From contig NW_025408672.1 of the NCBI RefSeq assembly GCF_020360975.1, positions 3,162,001 through 3,226,000 on the forward strand: a stretch of DNA of 64,000 nucleotides. The letters are read 5' to 3'. Position numbers and translations under genes: made by a program. How positions within the stretch are numbered: position 1 is the first letter of the stretch; every line of letters begins with the position of its first letter. Below are positions 45,702-56,818 of this stretch, in pieces. The stretch comes from Hirsutella rhossiliensis. Lineage: Eukaryota; Ascomycota; Sordariomycetes; Hypocreales; Ophiocordycipitaceae. A model generated the notes under the pieces. It saw only the letters and a list, made by a program, of their open reading frames with translations, had not been told where the DNA came from and did no database searches.

Positions 45702-47784
45702 GCCTCCCTTAAAAAGTAGATTTATATACTCTTTACTAATTTATTTATAGTAGTATATATATAGGGTAAAAACCTAATTTAGGAAAACTATTTTTATACC
45801 TTAATAGGATATATAAAAACCTATTCTTTCTTAGGAAAAGAAATCCTTAAGTATATACTAATAGAAAAACCTATAGTAGGAAAAATCTATAGTTATAATA
45901 ATTATTTATAGGATAACCTTATATAAGGTAAAACCTATTATTACTAGGAAAATCTTAATAGATAAAAACCTAGTAAATATTTCTCTAGGAAACCTAAAAA
46001 GGAAAAACTTAGTAAGGGAAAGATATAGAAAGTATAAGAAATATCTAAAAACCTCTTTTAATTACTTAGGAACTTATATAAAGGATAGACCGTCTTTAAA
46101 TTTATAGAGTAATCTAGGTCTTAATTCCTTTATAAAGATATTAACTATATTATCTTTTAATTTAATATAAAAAGCTTTAATTTCCCCTTCTCTTATACTA
46201 GTTTTAGTATAGTAATAAGCTAATCTTATATACTTAGACCTTTTATAAAATTCCGGATTTTCTACTAATTTAATAGTAGTAGTATTATCCGTTAAAATAA
46301 GAAGTATAGTATTAAGAATCTTAATAGATAGATCCTTAGTAATATATTTAAAAGTATATTTAAATAAATAGCTTCTTTATTTACCTCCTTAAAGCTAATA
46401 TACTCTGCTTTATAGGTAGAAAGGGCAACGGCTTTCTACTTAAAGTAAGCCTAGCTTATTATATTATTATATATATAAAAATAGTAACTAGAAAAGGATT
46501 TTCCGTCTATTAAATCTAACGCTTAGCTAGAGTCGGTAAAACCCTTTATATATAGATAAGTATAAGGGATATTATAATTATATTTAATCTTTAGGCTAGG
46601 GAATTTATTTAAATATTTCTAAATAATATTTAAACCCTTAAAATATATCTAGTTAGGCTTAGCCGCGAATCTAGCCTAGGAAATTATAGAATATAAGATA
46701 TCTAGCCTAGTAAATAAGGCTAAGAATAATAAAGATCCTATTTCTTCTTAAAATTATAATATATCTTCCTTAAAAAGTAATTCCTTTACTTTTATAAGCT
46801 TAAAGCTTACTATAGCGGGTAAATTCAAAGTTCCTAAACCTTCTTTATTAAATTCCTTTAATTTATTTAAGGTATAACTTTCTTAAGATATATATAGCTC
46901 TTTATTTTCTCGGTTTATTATAATATTTAGACCTAAGAAGTCTTTTATATCTCTTAAGATAGTAAAATCTAAGAATTTAGATAATTCTTTAAATAATCTT
47001 TCTTTTATTATAGATTTAAAGGGCCCTACTATAAGAAAGTCATCGATATATATTACTAAGGCTATACTATAGTCCTTATTTATAAATACTCCTTTATATA
47101 TTAAAAGAGGAAGAAATCCGAGTTTATTTAGTATAATTTTTAAATAATTATACTAGAGCTTAGGACTTTATTTTAGGCTATATAATACTTTCTTTAGCTT
47201 TGCTTTAATTTAACCGGTTTTCTATAGGTCTAGGAATTTAGTTAATTTAATTCCTTTAGCTCTATAAGCTAATCTATATTTTAAATAATATTCTTTAAGA
47301 GCGTATTCTTTTTAGCTTATAGGAAGATTAATATATACTTTGCTATCTATATTAGAATATACGAAGGCATTTATTATATCTATTTATAAAGCTTTAAAAC
47401 TTTAGATAATAGCTAAAATAAGTAGAATTTTAATAGATTTAGGTCTAGCTATAGTTAAGAAGGTATCTACGAAATCTAAGCTATAGATCTACTTAAATCC
47501 CTCTACTACGAAACGGGCTTTATATTTTATTTTATTATTTTAACTATCCTTCTTAATAGTATAGACCTAGCGGCCTCCTATAGCCTCCCTATCCTTAAGA
47601 AGGTAGGAAAATTCCTAAGTTTTATATTTAATTAGCTAGATTATTTCCTTAATTATAGATTCTTTTTAAAATTCTACTTTAGGGCTATTTATTGCCTATT
47701 TATAGGTCTTTAGAATTTTAGATCTTAATTTTCTATACTTACTAAAATTAACTCTCTATAATTATAGTTTAGAAATAAATTAAT
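45702..47784 (-). mobile_element. Copia relic, RT-RNase H part (host of the young Copia)
   Basis: Minus-strand reading gives the Copia RT block near 47,500-47,140 (the inverted counterpart of 27,254-27,683) and C-terminal RT/RNase H sequence down to 45,720. The relic continues beyond the young Copia at 53,973-54,035. It is heavily RIPped. A shorter copy with an internal deletion lies at 56,819-57,775. Confidence 0.78.
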
Positions 47785-47789
47785 ATTAG

Positions 47790-47988
47790 TGTGGGTAGGC
47801 ACCTGCGGCAGCTGCTGCAATGAGACGGTACTAGGGTTAACCTGATGTTGTATTCGTCTTGTTCTCTATCTAAGGAGGCAGAGGCCAGCGTGGAGAAAGG
47901 GGGCACGCTGCCCTCAGCCGCACACGTGACCGTACGGGTCACGTGCCAACCATGGTTGGTCACACCACTAGATAGATACATTCCTACA
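47790..47988 (-). repeat. Young Copia LTR (3' LTR in element orientation)
   Basis: 199 bp, TG...CA. Contains two adjacent palindromes: CACGTGACC/GGTCACGTG arms around GTACG at 47,923-47,945, and the perfect CCAACCATGGTTGG at 47,946-47,959. Confidence 0.95.
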
Positions 47989-48202
47989 CAGGCAACTCTT
48001 CTTTGCTGTGAGAAGCACAGCAACACCTTGAACGGGTCTAAAGGATAGTAGCGTTAAGGCCGTGAAGGAATGTGCCGTGAGGGCGTGTGTCATTATTGCG
48101 AAAAAGTGGGTCCGACGTCTTGTTCTTAGCTGTAGATATCGGGGAAGAAGTGAAGGGTCTTCCTGATAGGAGCAATCATTTGATCATAGGGATAAGGAGC
48201 GG

Positions 48203-48840
48203 TTAGGAACGTTGTACGTATCCTTCGACTCGAATTGTCAGACTATTGGTATCGATGAAGCGTTCCAGGGCTCGGTTTGGTGATGCTTTCGTCATTGCAT
48301 CTGCTGGGTTGTCTGCGCCGTTGATCCAACGAATATCTGTTATCTCTCTCTTCTCGTATGACTGGCGAAGGGCCATGATATCAATCATCAATCGTTTTCC
48401 TTCGTCGTACCGAGCTTGACTAGGCATTCGTAGAGAGAGTACGAATCCGTACAGACGATGAGAGGATAGGAGGAAGGTTGAGTCGTTCCGTAATTATCTT
48501 CATAGTCATCGCAAGGGAGATGCCTATGTCGAATCCGTTGGCCATACCGTAGATCTCTGATGCTAGGACGCTACGGGTAACACGTTTGCACTTTGTTGAA
48601 CTCCAGTGTACGATGTTACCACTAATCTCGAACTGTTTTTCTTTGTGGTTTGTCTCGTTAACGAGGGCAATGACGAATCCTAGTTGGGAGGATAAGTCCT
48701 TGTTGTTTGCGAAAGAACCATCGGTGAAAACCATCAGCTTTGCAGTAGCTAGATCAATTGGTTTGTACGTGAGGCCACGTAGTTGGTGATCCATTTGCCA
48801 TTGCAGTCGCTTGTTCAAAATTGCGTAATCTTTATCCTCA
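48203..48840 (-). pseudogene. Young Copia RNase H
   Basis: Ribonuclease H that degrades the RNA strand during reverse transcription. KLMVFTDGSFANNKDLSSQL carries the first Asp, VLASEIYGM the Glu, and WINGADNPADAMTK the last Asp region. The frame changes near 48,420, where the upstream part drifts into RTLSTNA while the downstream part starts MPSQARYDEGKR. Catalytic residues appear intact; the reading frame does not. Confidence 0.85.
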
Positions 48841-48969
48841 GGGTCTGTACTTGGGCGGCGACTGAAACATCGAAAGAAGCTTCCGGTTGAGCAATTGAAG
48901 CAATGTATGAGGCTCGCGCTCGTTCCTCAACGTAGCGCTGGTGACGATCAATTGCTTTAGGGTCAATGG

Positions 48970-49925
48970 TGCTCATTTTGCTGCTTGTCCCTTCTGTTGA
49001 AGTAAAAGGGATCCTTTCTTAAGGGGGTTATTATTCAGCAACGTCAGTCTTGCACCATTAAAGTCAACCGTTGTTCCGTATGTGATGTCAGTCTTGGGCT
49101 TGGAACGAAATTCTGCCTTTTGTAGCTCTTCTTCTTCACGGGTAGAAAAGTTGTTCGTTCCAAGGATGAGGGTGTCATCAGTTTGCATTCCAACAATACC
49201 GAGCGTGTCAGGGCCAGTATTCGAAATCAGTAGGCAGGAGTCATAGGTGGAGGTAGACATATCCAGCTTTTCGAGGTGATGCTGCTGATATGTGCGGAAC
49301 CAATGGACTCCGGCTTCTGCGATACCGTACAGGGGCTTAATAACACGAATAATTGTTCCGTTAGGGTATTTGCCTTGTAGTTCCGTGGGCAAATACGTAA
49401 GAATGGTCCGGGAAAGCTTGGTCTGGGATTGCGGGTATGCCTGAGTGATATCACGGAGGGAGAGGTTATGCCGTAGTTTTGAAGAAGTCCGGGGCAATAG
49501 CGAGGATGAGTCTCTGGCTAACGCGTTGAATTGTCGGAGATTGCGTCAGGAGGGTGGTCTTCTCAAAGTCGTTATGTCCTTGAATAACAAGTCGAGACTT
49601 TTCGTAGGGCTTAGTGTTGATTCCTTTGACTTCACGAACCATTCGAGAGCGAAAGATTCTATAGTTTCCATGACTCATTTGATCGTATCGTTCAAATTGG
49701 AATACACCGCGGCCAACGAGGTCAGTAATCTCTTTGTTATCGGATTCTTCGAAGGGGTCACCAGGAGAGGTGATTATGCCATCAGACCGTAGCTTGAGGG
49801 AAAGAGCTTGTGCATCTTCCTCCTTTTGGGTCAAGAAGCTCTGGTCTACGGCTTGGGCCATCATGATCAAATCCTTTGGCTTGTTCTTTGATCCTGGTGG
49901 GCGTCCTCTCTTGCGGGGGGGGGGG
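48970..49925 (-). pseudogene. Young Copia reverse transcriptase
   Basis: Copia RT in two overlapping frames meeting near 49,480. The first part has KSRLVIQGHND and TQSPTIQRVSQRLIL. The second has LRDITQAYPQS (first catalytic Asp), PLYGIAEAGVHWF and GMQTDDTLILG (the catalytic Asp pair). Upstream, KRGRPPGSKNK at about 49,885-49,920 resembles an AT-hook and lies beside a tract of about 13 C (coding strand), the probable site of a slippage frameshift. Confidence 0.88.
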
Positions 49926-49950
49926 GGTTCGGGTCGGGCAGGCAGGTCCG

Positions 49951-51186
49951 TTAGGGTCTTAACGGGGTCTTGAGCCGGTTGTTCATTAAGATCTGAACGA
50001 ATGCCTGAGGGGTCTGTGTCGTGTGTAGGGTCGGAAAGAGTGGTATCATCACGCAGATACGGTTGTACAAGGGTCGATCGAAAGACTTGGGGCCGTTGAC
50101 TGTGTCAATGGTGATGTTATGGGTATCAATCGATGCAATCTTGAAGGGTCCTTGCCAACCGTCTTTCTCTCCAAACGCGAACTTCACTTTGCAGCGGGAG
50201 GATAGCACTTCTGTCGTGCTCGGGCCGTTGCGTGCATGGAGGGCATCCTTAACTCGTCTTTCTGCCGAGAGTTGGCGGAGCATTTTCATCGCTTTCTGCA
50301 TAGCTTCCGATCTTTTGAGGGTAGAAGCGGAAGGGGGCGAGTCTGTAGATACGCGAGGGTATGCGCCGAAAACAAGCAACGTAGGCACAAGACCGTCAGG
50401 TCCTGCCGTATCATTGATTGCTTTAACAGCCATTTGAAGGACTGTTTCGGCGGAAGTGGTGTGGCCAATCTCAGCATGGAGGATGTTAAAGGCGCGTCGG
50501 AGGGTGCGTGATAGCGTTCAATCTTTCCAATGGACCAATGCGTCTCAACAGGTACTTGAGAGCATTTGATTCCCATAATCTTTGCTTCGTTCCGGAATTC
50601 GAGAGAAGCAAAGTTAGTTCCTGCATCATGACGGAGGGTATCAGGAGGTCCAAGATACGTGTCGATCCAGAGGGTCCGGAGGGTCTCCCATGTATCTTTA
50701 GCTGACATTGACGGTAAAAATCTGGCTCCTTGAAAGCAGTAGCTGAGTCCACAACGTGTAGAACAGGGCGTTGTGGTGTTCCTAGGTGCATCACATCAAC
50801 GATGATTTCGTAGTTGAACTCTTGATCATCGTTAAGGGTGAACTTGAAGCGGCGTGGGGCTTGTGAGTGCATTTGACAGTGGTGACAGAACTTAGAGATA
50901 GTCTCTAATGTGTCTATCGAGACGTCACTGTGCCCGGCTTGCTTCAAGAGGTGATGGAGCCTAGGGACTGCTGGGTGTCCAAAGCGTCGGTGAAGTGTAC
51001 GAATCTCTGTTTCCGTAAGAAACGAGATGGACTCTTCATCTTTCGTAAGGAAGAACCAGGATGTCCCCATTTGCGTACGACTGGAATGCTTGTAGGGCGA
51101 TTAGTACAATGATTAGTACAATTGATGGTATCTGTGATGTTGTTGAAATAGATACCAAGCCGGTCCATATCAGCAAGGCAGAGCAA
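49951..51186 (-). pseudogene. Young Copia integrase
   Basis: Zinc-binding HHCC region LHRRFGHPAVPRLHHL...FCHHCQMHS near 50,990-50,880. The core follows in a second frame: RHDAGTNFASLEF and CSQVPVETHWSIGKIERYH near 50,640-50,510 hold the second Asp and the Glu. The C-terminal domain (GWQGPFKIASID, ITIDTVNGP) lies near 50,160-50,090. At least one frame change separates the first two parts. Confidence 0.85.
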
Positions 51187-51320
51187 AAAGGAGTTGGGGT
51201 TTGAAGGACGTGGAACGTGATCCTTCCGAGGGTGTGTTAAGGGCGACTGTGCCGAGGAGTGGATGGCGTCGCTGTTGCCGAATTTGATGGAGGCCTGGCC
51301 GGATGTGGAGCTGTCGAGAG

Positions 51321-52116
51321 CTACAGAAGGTCTTCTCGTTGTAGGGCGATGTACTGAGAGTATCCTGCTGTGGAAAATGTTGCTGCACCTGTGTCGATCA
51401 TGATACCTTGGAATCTATCCCTTGAATAGCGATCTTCAATAATAAATTGCGAGGCTGGAACAACGGTTTGATCCGTCTGATAGACGTCTTCTCCTGTGAT
51501 CAAATGATTGAATGCCTGTTGACAGAGCATTTGGCTTGCTTGCCATTGTTCCGGGTGATCGTTGGTGCTATTGTCATGTTCTTCCCATGTATCTTCAGTG
51601 TCATCAAAGCTGCTCATCTCATGACCTTCGTAGTCTAGAATATAGCCTCCGATGTCCGTGAGTTGTACACCTATGAAGTGACATTGAGTGATATGTTGGT
51701 CCTTGGCCTTTGCCGTTCATCCGTAGAGTGTTTAGTTGACCAACAGCCTTCTTGTCCACAAACAAAACACTTCTTCGTCCAGTTTCGGTTACTGTAGCTA
51801 TGATTGTAGTTACTACGGCTTTGAGGCCGGTAGTTTCCACGGTTGTAGCTTTGTCTGTATCCGCGGCTGGGTCGTTGACCTGAATATCCGTATCTACCTC
51901 GAGAGCGGTTGTTATTGTATCGACGGTCGAGGTAGTACTGATGGTGTGGATCGTTATGATCAAATGATCCAGCAAAGTCAAGGGAAATTGAGAAGTTGTT
52001 ATGAGGGCAAGATGGGTTTCAACGGATGCACGAAGATCTGCAAGAAGGTGCTCGACGTTATCGGCGGGTTTGAAAAGAGCGTATTGGAGTTCGGGTACTC
52101 CACGGCATGCTTTCAT
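51321..52116 (-). pseudogene. Young Copia zinc knuckle and protease
   Basis: Near 51,775-51,730 the minus strand reads KKCFVCGQEGCWSTKH, the CX2CX4CX4H knuckle common in fungal Copia. The aspartic protease follows with GIMIDTGAATFSTAGYSQY near 51,410-51,355 (active-site DTG intact). An alternative frame over 52,116-51,619 also stays open but is Thr/Ile-rich and is not the family reading. Confidence 0.82.
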
Positions 52117-52249
52117 AAGCGTTGTACGCAGTAGAAGGTCTCCTCCGTACTCCTGCCAAGGGCTCGTTGGCAGAGCTGAAGCTTATCAAAGAGGTTTGAA
52201 GCACTTCGTGGGGTCTTCGAAGCATCTTGGGCACGGATGGAGTTAAAGG

Positions 52250-53558
52250 TTATTGTTGTCCAGTCAGTATGGTAGTGGACATGGTTGACTTCCGTGTCAA
52301 AGTGTTGTTTGAAGATATCATACGCTTGTCGGAACGTCGTAGCCCATGTGATCTTATCAAGATAGAATCTTTGGGCTCTTCCATCAAGGATCCGGGAAAG
52401 AGTGCGTGAAATTGTGACGGTTTCACTTGGATATGAGAGCAGTTGCTTAAGAAGAGGCGGAGCTTATCATCAAGGAGATCGTACGGCTCTCCTGTGTAGT
52501 TCCGATCTTTGTTCCAGGTCTTCATAAACTTCTGCTGGATGTCGCTATCGACGATAGCGTTCGGGATGTTATCCGGGGGGAGTTTCATGTATTCTCCAAA
52601 GGTTGCAGGGCCGGATAAGTGTTCGGGGATGGGGTTGGTGACGGGTTGGACGAGATCGGGGTTCTGGAAGCGGTAGGAAGTCGGATGAATAGTAAGAGAG
52701 GTCGGAGCAGGTTTATCTTGGATAGTCGGAGCAGGAGTAGGTGCGTTAGGAGGGCTCGTTAGGGTCTTAATAGGTTGTGGTTCGTTAAGACCTTGATGAG
52801 GTGCTGCTAAGGGCGTAACTGATGGTGAAGGAGGTTGAGACGGATGGGGATTAGTGGAAGCATTTGATCCTAGTAATGCTGTCTGCCTCCTGAAGGCAGC
52901 AGTCCTCTCATCAAACACCATCTCCGTAAACTCCTGCTCTGGCCAGGTTTGTGGGTTCTCGATAGTTTGTAATATGAGAAATTGTGTTGCGAATTTCCCT
53001 TTGTGAACCTGTGTAGATACCTCTTTTCCTTAGTAGTTTCCTGAGGGCTCTCTTGTATTCATTCGGGGCGCGGTCCCATGTGTCTTCGGTCCATTCTTCA
53101 AAATGCTGTTGGAAGTAACCAAGGAGGTCGTATCCTTGATCACTGCCAGATTGAACGATGAATATGAACTTTGCCACATATGTCGTTACTGCGATCTTGT
53201 CCTTTTCGTCGTGTGTGATATCGTTGTCCCAAAGGTCGATATTAATTTGTCGGAATGCGGATGCTTGGATGTCTAGTGCCTGCATCTGGTCGCATATTTC
53301 TTCGAGCTGGGCTTCTGGGGACATAGCTCGGGCGGTCGGGGCTATCGTGATCAAATGAATGAGACGATGTGGGGTTCGTATTGGTCTCTTCGTATACGAG
53401 TTGTCGCTAATAGGAGGTCGAGCGTCGCGTACTAAGTAGGTCGTTCGCGGCCAGACTGAACTGACGGGGATCTTGCTGCTTAACGTCAAGGGTCGAACGT
53501 TCTTACTAGTTGTTTGCGATGTGGTCGCCTGTCGATTCCGGTGCTCACGGCTAGGCAA
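52250..53558 (-). pseudogene. Young Copia Gag
   Basis: Two overlapping frames joined by one frame change near 52,950. The first (to 52,911) contains the charged helical capsid-like region (EEICDQMQALDIQASAFRQI, AVTTYVAKFIFIVQ). The second (from 52,921) starts MVFDERTAAFRRQ, is Pro-rich, and then has SNCSHIQVKPSQFHALFPG. Recognised by position and by similarity in style to fungal Copia Gag rather than by a sharp motif. Confidence 0.72.
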
Positions 53559-53769
53559 ACTAGCGGGCGATCGTAATCAACAGTTGGAAGGACTCTCGCG
53601 CGGCTGGGCAAACCAGCGGGGAGATTCCTTGTTCTTAGCACAAATAACCTTCTTCTGAGCGCTACCAGGGCCACAGTAAAGTGACGCGGACTATAGCACC
53701 TTCGAAGGTTGAGGAATTTGTCTCTTCTACTTAGCTGTCTGTGACGGGCGTGGGCCGGTCACTGATCAG

Positions 53770-53967
53770 TGTGGGTAGGCACCTGCGGCAGCTGCTGCAA
53801 TGAGACGGTACTAGGTTAACCTGATGTTGTATTCGTCTTGTTCTCTATCTAAGGAGGCAGAGGCCAGCGTGGAGAAAGGGGGCACGCTGCCCTCAGCCGC
53901 ACACGTGACCGTACGGGTCACGTGCCAACCATGGTTGGTCACACCACTAGATAGATACATTCCTACA
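53770..53967 (-). repeat. Young Copia LTR (5' LTR in element orientation)
   Basis: 198 bp, one G shorter than the other LTR in the run near 53,812-53,814. The same twin palindromes occur at 53,902-53,924 and 53,925-53,938. Confidence 0.95.
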
Positions 53968-54035
53968 ATTAGGGTATTTAATATAGTTAAAATCGAACCC
54001 TTTTAGCTTCTTAGGTAATTCTACTACTATTTTAC

Positions 54036-54700
54036 TATTATAAAGAAATAATAGGTATAGGGAGGCTTTATAGAATAAGCTAGTAAAAAGAGGCTCTATA
54101 ATACAGTCTAAGGGAATAACCCTTAAAAGATAAAGACCTCTACTAGATATCTATACCTTCCTCTAGGAAACGCGGGTTAGGATAAGCCTATCCTTACAAA
54201 TAAAAATATATATAAAATGCATAAGTTAATTACGAGCAGAACGGATACCCTATTGCCTATTTTGGCCTAGCGGCTCCGAAGATATCCGCGATACGAGAAT
54301 AGGTAGGGCATAGAACATTCTAGTTAAATCTACTACTTATACTAGAACCCATAGTCTTATATTAACTATCACGCTATAATTAGACAACCTACTAAGTTAG
54401 GAAGATATACTATAGATAGAGCTTTTTAAGTACTATAGAATGTGCTAGAAAGCTAACTAATTAGTCTACTAGTAAGCGAGCAATAGTCTATAAAAGACAA
54501 AGGATTTCCCTAGGAGTAGTAGATAGAATAAGTAAGTTCGTAAGTATCTTTTGCAACGCTATTCTTTTAATATATTATTCGGCCCCTTATATGCTCGTTA
54601 TAAATTCCGGATAAAATCCTACCCTATACTCCTTCGACCGATCTTTTCGCTTATATTATTAATTACCCGATTCTACGCTTATTGCTTATACCTTCTTATA
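54036..54700 (+). repeat. 665-bp LTR, copy 2 (strongly RIPped)
   Basis: Same length and order as 27,684-28,348, but its ends are now TATTATAAAG and CTTCTTATA and most CpA/TpG have become TpA. No target duplication seen. Confidence 0.8.
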
Positions 54701-55478
54701 TTAAAAGGGCTATAAAAAGTAAGGTCTATAACTAAGGCCCCTTTTAAGCCTTTCCTTTAATAAGTACCTTTTATAGCTACCTTAAGGTCTATTAATAAGG
54801 AAGCCTTATAGCGGTCGAGCTAGCTAGTAAAGGCTTTTACCTTATAGGCCTTAAAGGGTTTTATAAAAAGGTTTTAATAAAAGTAGTATAAGTTAAAGTC
54901 CCTTATTAATAAGAAGGGCTATTATAATAGCTAAGCTATTAGTAGTAGCTATTTTATTATAAGGGGCCCTTACTAGCCTTAGCTAGCTAAGGCCCTTTTA
55001 ACCTCTTTTTTATTATATAAGTTAATAAGAGTAAATAGCTTAGTACCTTTTACCTTTATAGCTTATATATTAAGGTTATAAAAAAGGTTAAAGCTAGGGC
55101 TAGCTTTTATTTAAGCTTGCTTTCTCTTATAAGCTATAATCCTAAGCCTTTTAGTAAGCTTAGGAAAGTTAATAAAAGGGATAAGGGTTATAACGTTATA
55201 AGCTAGATACTATATAAGGATATAGTAGATTTTTTAAAGGTAGGGCTCTTATTATAAGATAAGGTTTCCTTTTATTTTTAAAGCTTACTTTAGGATTAAT
55301 AGGTTAATTATTTCCTACTTACTAGTATTATATTATATAATATTAATAAGGTTATAGTTAAGCCTTAAAGGCCCTATAAGTATAAAGGGGCTAAGGCTAT
55401 TAAGTATTAGTTATTCCCTTATAAACTCTATATTATACCTTATTAATTATAAGGTACTCTCTTTTATAGTTTTAAAAG
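54701..55478. other. RIP-mutated sequence, not identified
   Basis: AT-rich with the general RIP bias; no family recognised. Confidence 0.4.
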
Positions 55479-56818
55479 TATATAAGTAAAAGCGGAATTT
55501 TAGGAAATCGAGAAATTACGTAAGCTTATATAATAGAGGGGAAGAAGGAGTATAAGGTAGGATTTTCAACGGAATTTATTAGTAGTATATTAGTATATAA
55601 AAGAGGTATTAAAGTTTTATAATTCTATCTCTATCTACTAGCGGATATACTATCTTATATAGATTATTATTATTAAGATTATACTAGTAACCTATCTAGA
55701 GGTATCTAGAACTTCGACGTTAAATAGGAGGGAAAAACTAGAGTGCTTAGAGGAAAACCCTCCCCTCTTTTATAGCTGGTCCGCCCTTATGCCGGGTCGC
55801 GGTTATAATACGTAGGAATCTTACGCCGGCTATCTTAGGTATCGTTATAGTTAGTCGGAATCGCATTAGCCCCGCTATAAAGTAACCTTAGAAAGTGACT
55901 CCTTTACGTACGCGGGGTATATAGCGTTAATCGGTAGTACGAGCGTTTTTAGTTAACGGTTAATAGTTAATTATATAATTATCTCCGACCTTATCCTATA
56001 ACGATATCTTTCCGGGCTCTGCCTTATTTTTCCGCCGTAAGGCTTAGCGGGCTATTTTTATTAATGCCGGCCTTTAGCCGGGCCGGTAGTCGGGTTATCG
56101 CACCGGCTTCGCGCCGTACTTATTAAGTTGCTAGTATCGGCCTAGGTTTTATTTTCCGGTCGGGGCCCGGACCGGGGTCAGGGGGAGGTCCTAACGAATT
56201 CGTCGCTAGGTCCGGGTAGGCGAGGTCCGGGCCGGCCTACTTATAGCGGGGCTAGACTGCTAGTATATTTATAAGCGCTTCTAGAAGCGCTAATTAGCTA
56301 ATTAATAAGCAGGTTAGCGCAGTCTGCTAGTCCGACTAAAAATTAATCGTGCCCCCGGCCGGATTCGAACCGACTCTAGCGTTATAGCTAGTAAGCTTCC
56401 TAGGTATATAACTACTATACTACGAGGGTTATCTTATATAGATAATTATAGCTAAACGGAAGAACCTTTTAGGACTAGATTTAGGCTGCTATATAGCCCT
56501 AAGACTAAGAAATTCCTTAATACCTTAAGTATATTTAGAAGTATCTTAGTTCTACTAATATTTATATTTAAAGGAGGTTAGTCGTGCTAGTATTCTTAAG
56601 AGGTCTTAGCTAGTATTCTAAGCTAGCTCTATTCCTTCGATTCCCGATTATATAATAACCAGCAACCCGTTTAATATATAATAATATATAAGATAACGGG
56701 CGATTCTAACTCTATAAGATAGGATTTTATTTATAATTAATATACTACTTATTAGCTTATATAATCGGGAGAGTATATTATAGCTACTTTATTTTTAGTA
56801 AAAATACCGTTCCTTATA
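55479..56818 (-). repeat. Copia LTR, copy C, split by a SINE-like insertion
   Basis: LTR halves 55,479-55,664 and 56,444-56,818 join, once the insertion and one copy of the 14-bp duplication are removed, to a 561-bp LTR colinear with copies A and B. The right side leads into Copia RNase H/RT relic, so it is again a 3' LTR of a minus-strand element. Confidence 0.85.
55665..56429 (-). mobile_element. Probable tRNA-derived SINE, 765 bp
   Basis: Flanked by the 14-bp direct repeat TATCTTATATAGAT (55,651-55,664 and 56,430-56,443). On the minus strand the 5' end is tRNA-like: CCCTCG pairs with CGGGGG, a 4-bp D-stem GTAT/ATAC, and a T-arm GTCGG/CCGGC around TTCGAAT. The pol III A box TAGTATAGTAG (56,422-56,412) and B box GGTTCGAATCC (56,371-56,361) both fit consensus exactly. 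The anticodon arm does not fold clearly, so the tRNA identity is open. The 3' end is an AAT-type tail (TTAATAATAATA) against the duplication. The body is GC-richer than its surroundings and shows no protein frame. Long for a SINE, but ends, boxes, tail and duplication all agree. Confidence 0.82.

Larger units (their letters stand above)
47790..53967 (-). mobile_element. Young Copia retrotransposon, un-RIPped, complete ends
   Basis: 6,178 bp. LTRs of 199 bp (47,790-47,988) and 198 bp (53,770-53,967) start TGTGGGTAGG and end CATTCCTACA and differ only by one G in a GGG/GG run. A perfect 5-bp target duplication ATTAG flanks it (47,785-47,789 and 53,968-53,972). Coding order on the minus strand is Gag, zinc knuckle, protease, integrase, RT, RNase H, that is Copia/Ty1 order. 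CpA/TpG frequency is normal. The frame is broken several times (Gag near 52,950; near 51,000-50,700; at a poly-C tract near 49,920; near 49,480; near 48,900; near 48,420), so this copy is unlikely to be autonomous. It sits inside the older RIPped Copia relic. Confidence 0.95.

Noticed and set aside
47769..48048. Open frames on both strands at the left end of the young Copia
   Set aside because: They fall in the LTR; the same peptide start recurs in the other LTR (53,824 onward), as expected of a repeat.
51619..52116. 165-codon Thr/Ile-rich frame as a separate protein
   Set aside because: A different frame over the same bases gives the Copia zinc knuckle, so this is a shadow frame.
56360..56429. 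A genuine tRNA gene
   Set aside because: The acceptor stem has a mismatch, the anticodon arm does not fold and it sits exactly at the end of a TSD-flanked insertion; a SINE head explains it better.
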